From: Alphaproteobacteria bacterium
GTDB lineage: Bacteria; Pseudomonadota; Alphaproteobacteria; Rhizobiales; Xanthobacteraceae
Assembly: GCA_005884465.1 (NCBI GenBank)
Contig: VAZH01000028.1
Span: 1 to 14,662 of the forward strand
Length of the DNA stretch: 14,662 bases
Reading direction: 5' to 3'
Below are positions 14,544 through 14,662 of this stretch, one piece after another. The translations under genes and the position numbers were made by a program. Numbering within the stretch: position 1 is the first letter of the stretch; each line of letters opens with the position of its first letter. The notes beneath the pieces were generated by a model, which was not told where the DNA came from, ran no database searches, and was given only the letters and a program-made list of their open reading frames with translations.

Positions 14544-14662
14544 ATGGCAGCCGTTCCCGGTGTCCGGCGTTCCGAACTCGGTGATGCGCTGCGCGCCTGC
14601 CGCAGTGCGTTCATTGGCGTCGGCGCCATGAGTTGCATGATCAACCTGCTCTATCTGACCGG
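14544..14662 (+). CDS. Type I secretion ABC permease/ATPase, N-terminal fragment (runs off window)
   Basis: Only the first 39 codons are present. The protein opens with RRSELGDALRACRSAFIGVG (8-27) and continues into a hydrophobic segment ending INLLYLTG (33-40). This is the usual opening of PrtD/HasD/PrsD-type inner-membrane ABC proteins of type I secretion, where an 'LACRxAF...G.fS...NLL.LTG' stretch forms the start of the first membrane helix. Such proteins export RTX-type proteins or proteases with a membrane fusion protein and an outer-membrane channel. The ATG at 14544 has AGGA only 3 nt upstream; TTG at 14541 is an in-frame alternative. The ATPase domain is outside the window, so the call rests on a short match. 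Confidence 0.75.
   Translation, partial: MAAVPGVRRSELGDALRACRSAFIGVGAMSCMINLLYLT

Overview
The window looks like chromosome from a Bradyrhizobium-type alphaproteobacterium (Nitrobacteraceae). This rests on high GC coding sequence with strong third-position bias and on two families of palindromic intergenic repeats of the sort scattered through Bradyrhizobium and its relatives. One is a hairpin with the stem GTCCCGGC/GCCGGGAC at about 2496-2515. The other is a large 'CATGGCCGGGCTTGTCCCGG' palindrome at 6047-6126. No tRNA, rRNA, CRISPR array, transposase or prophage gene is visible.

Layout. 213-2441 (+) is a CHASE2-domain class III adenylate cyclase with an apparently intact active site. It converges, across a repeat element, on 2529-4136 (-), a periplasmic substrate-binding protein (SBP) of the peptide/nickel ABC family. 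4137-4355 is a divergent control region. 4356-6023 (+) is a second, paralogous SBP that heads an operon: DppB-like permease (6202-7155), DppC-like permease (7160-8062), ATPase with a C-terminal cysteine cluster (8067-9134), a 73-residue AtzG/GatC-like small protein (9131-9352), an amidase-signature hydrolase (9342-10754) and a second ATPase (10751-11734). Gaps of 4 nt and ATGA or 11-nt overlaps indicate tight translational coupling from the first permease to the end. After this come a small unknown gene (11755-12003, -), a GlsB/YeaQ/YmgE membrane protein (12187-12456, +), a GcvA-like LysR regulator (12481-13389, -) divergent from an acyl-CoA thioesterase-like gene with a TTG start (13501-14277, +), and the first 39 codons of a type I secretion ABC protein (14544 to the window end).

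Main point of interest. The control region between the two SBP genes carries two divergent sequences that match the sigma-54 (RpoN) -24/-12 promoter consensus with exact GG-N10-GC spacing. One faces each SBP gene. Sigma-54 control of peptide-type import, together with an amidase and its small partner encoded inside the transporter operon between the two ATPase genes, suggests a nitrogen-scavenging unit. In this reading, either of two SBPs captures an amide, ureido or peptide-like compound, one membrane complex imports it, and the cytoplasmic hydrolase cleaves it. The substrate cannot be read from sequence.

Other points are a second divergent control region with an interrupted inverted repeat between the LysR gene and the thioesterase, a large palindrome between the second SBP and its permeases that could set unequal expression within the operon, and a 31-bp exact inverted match between the two SBP genes.
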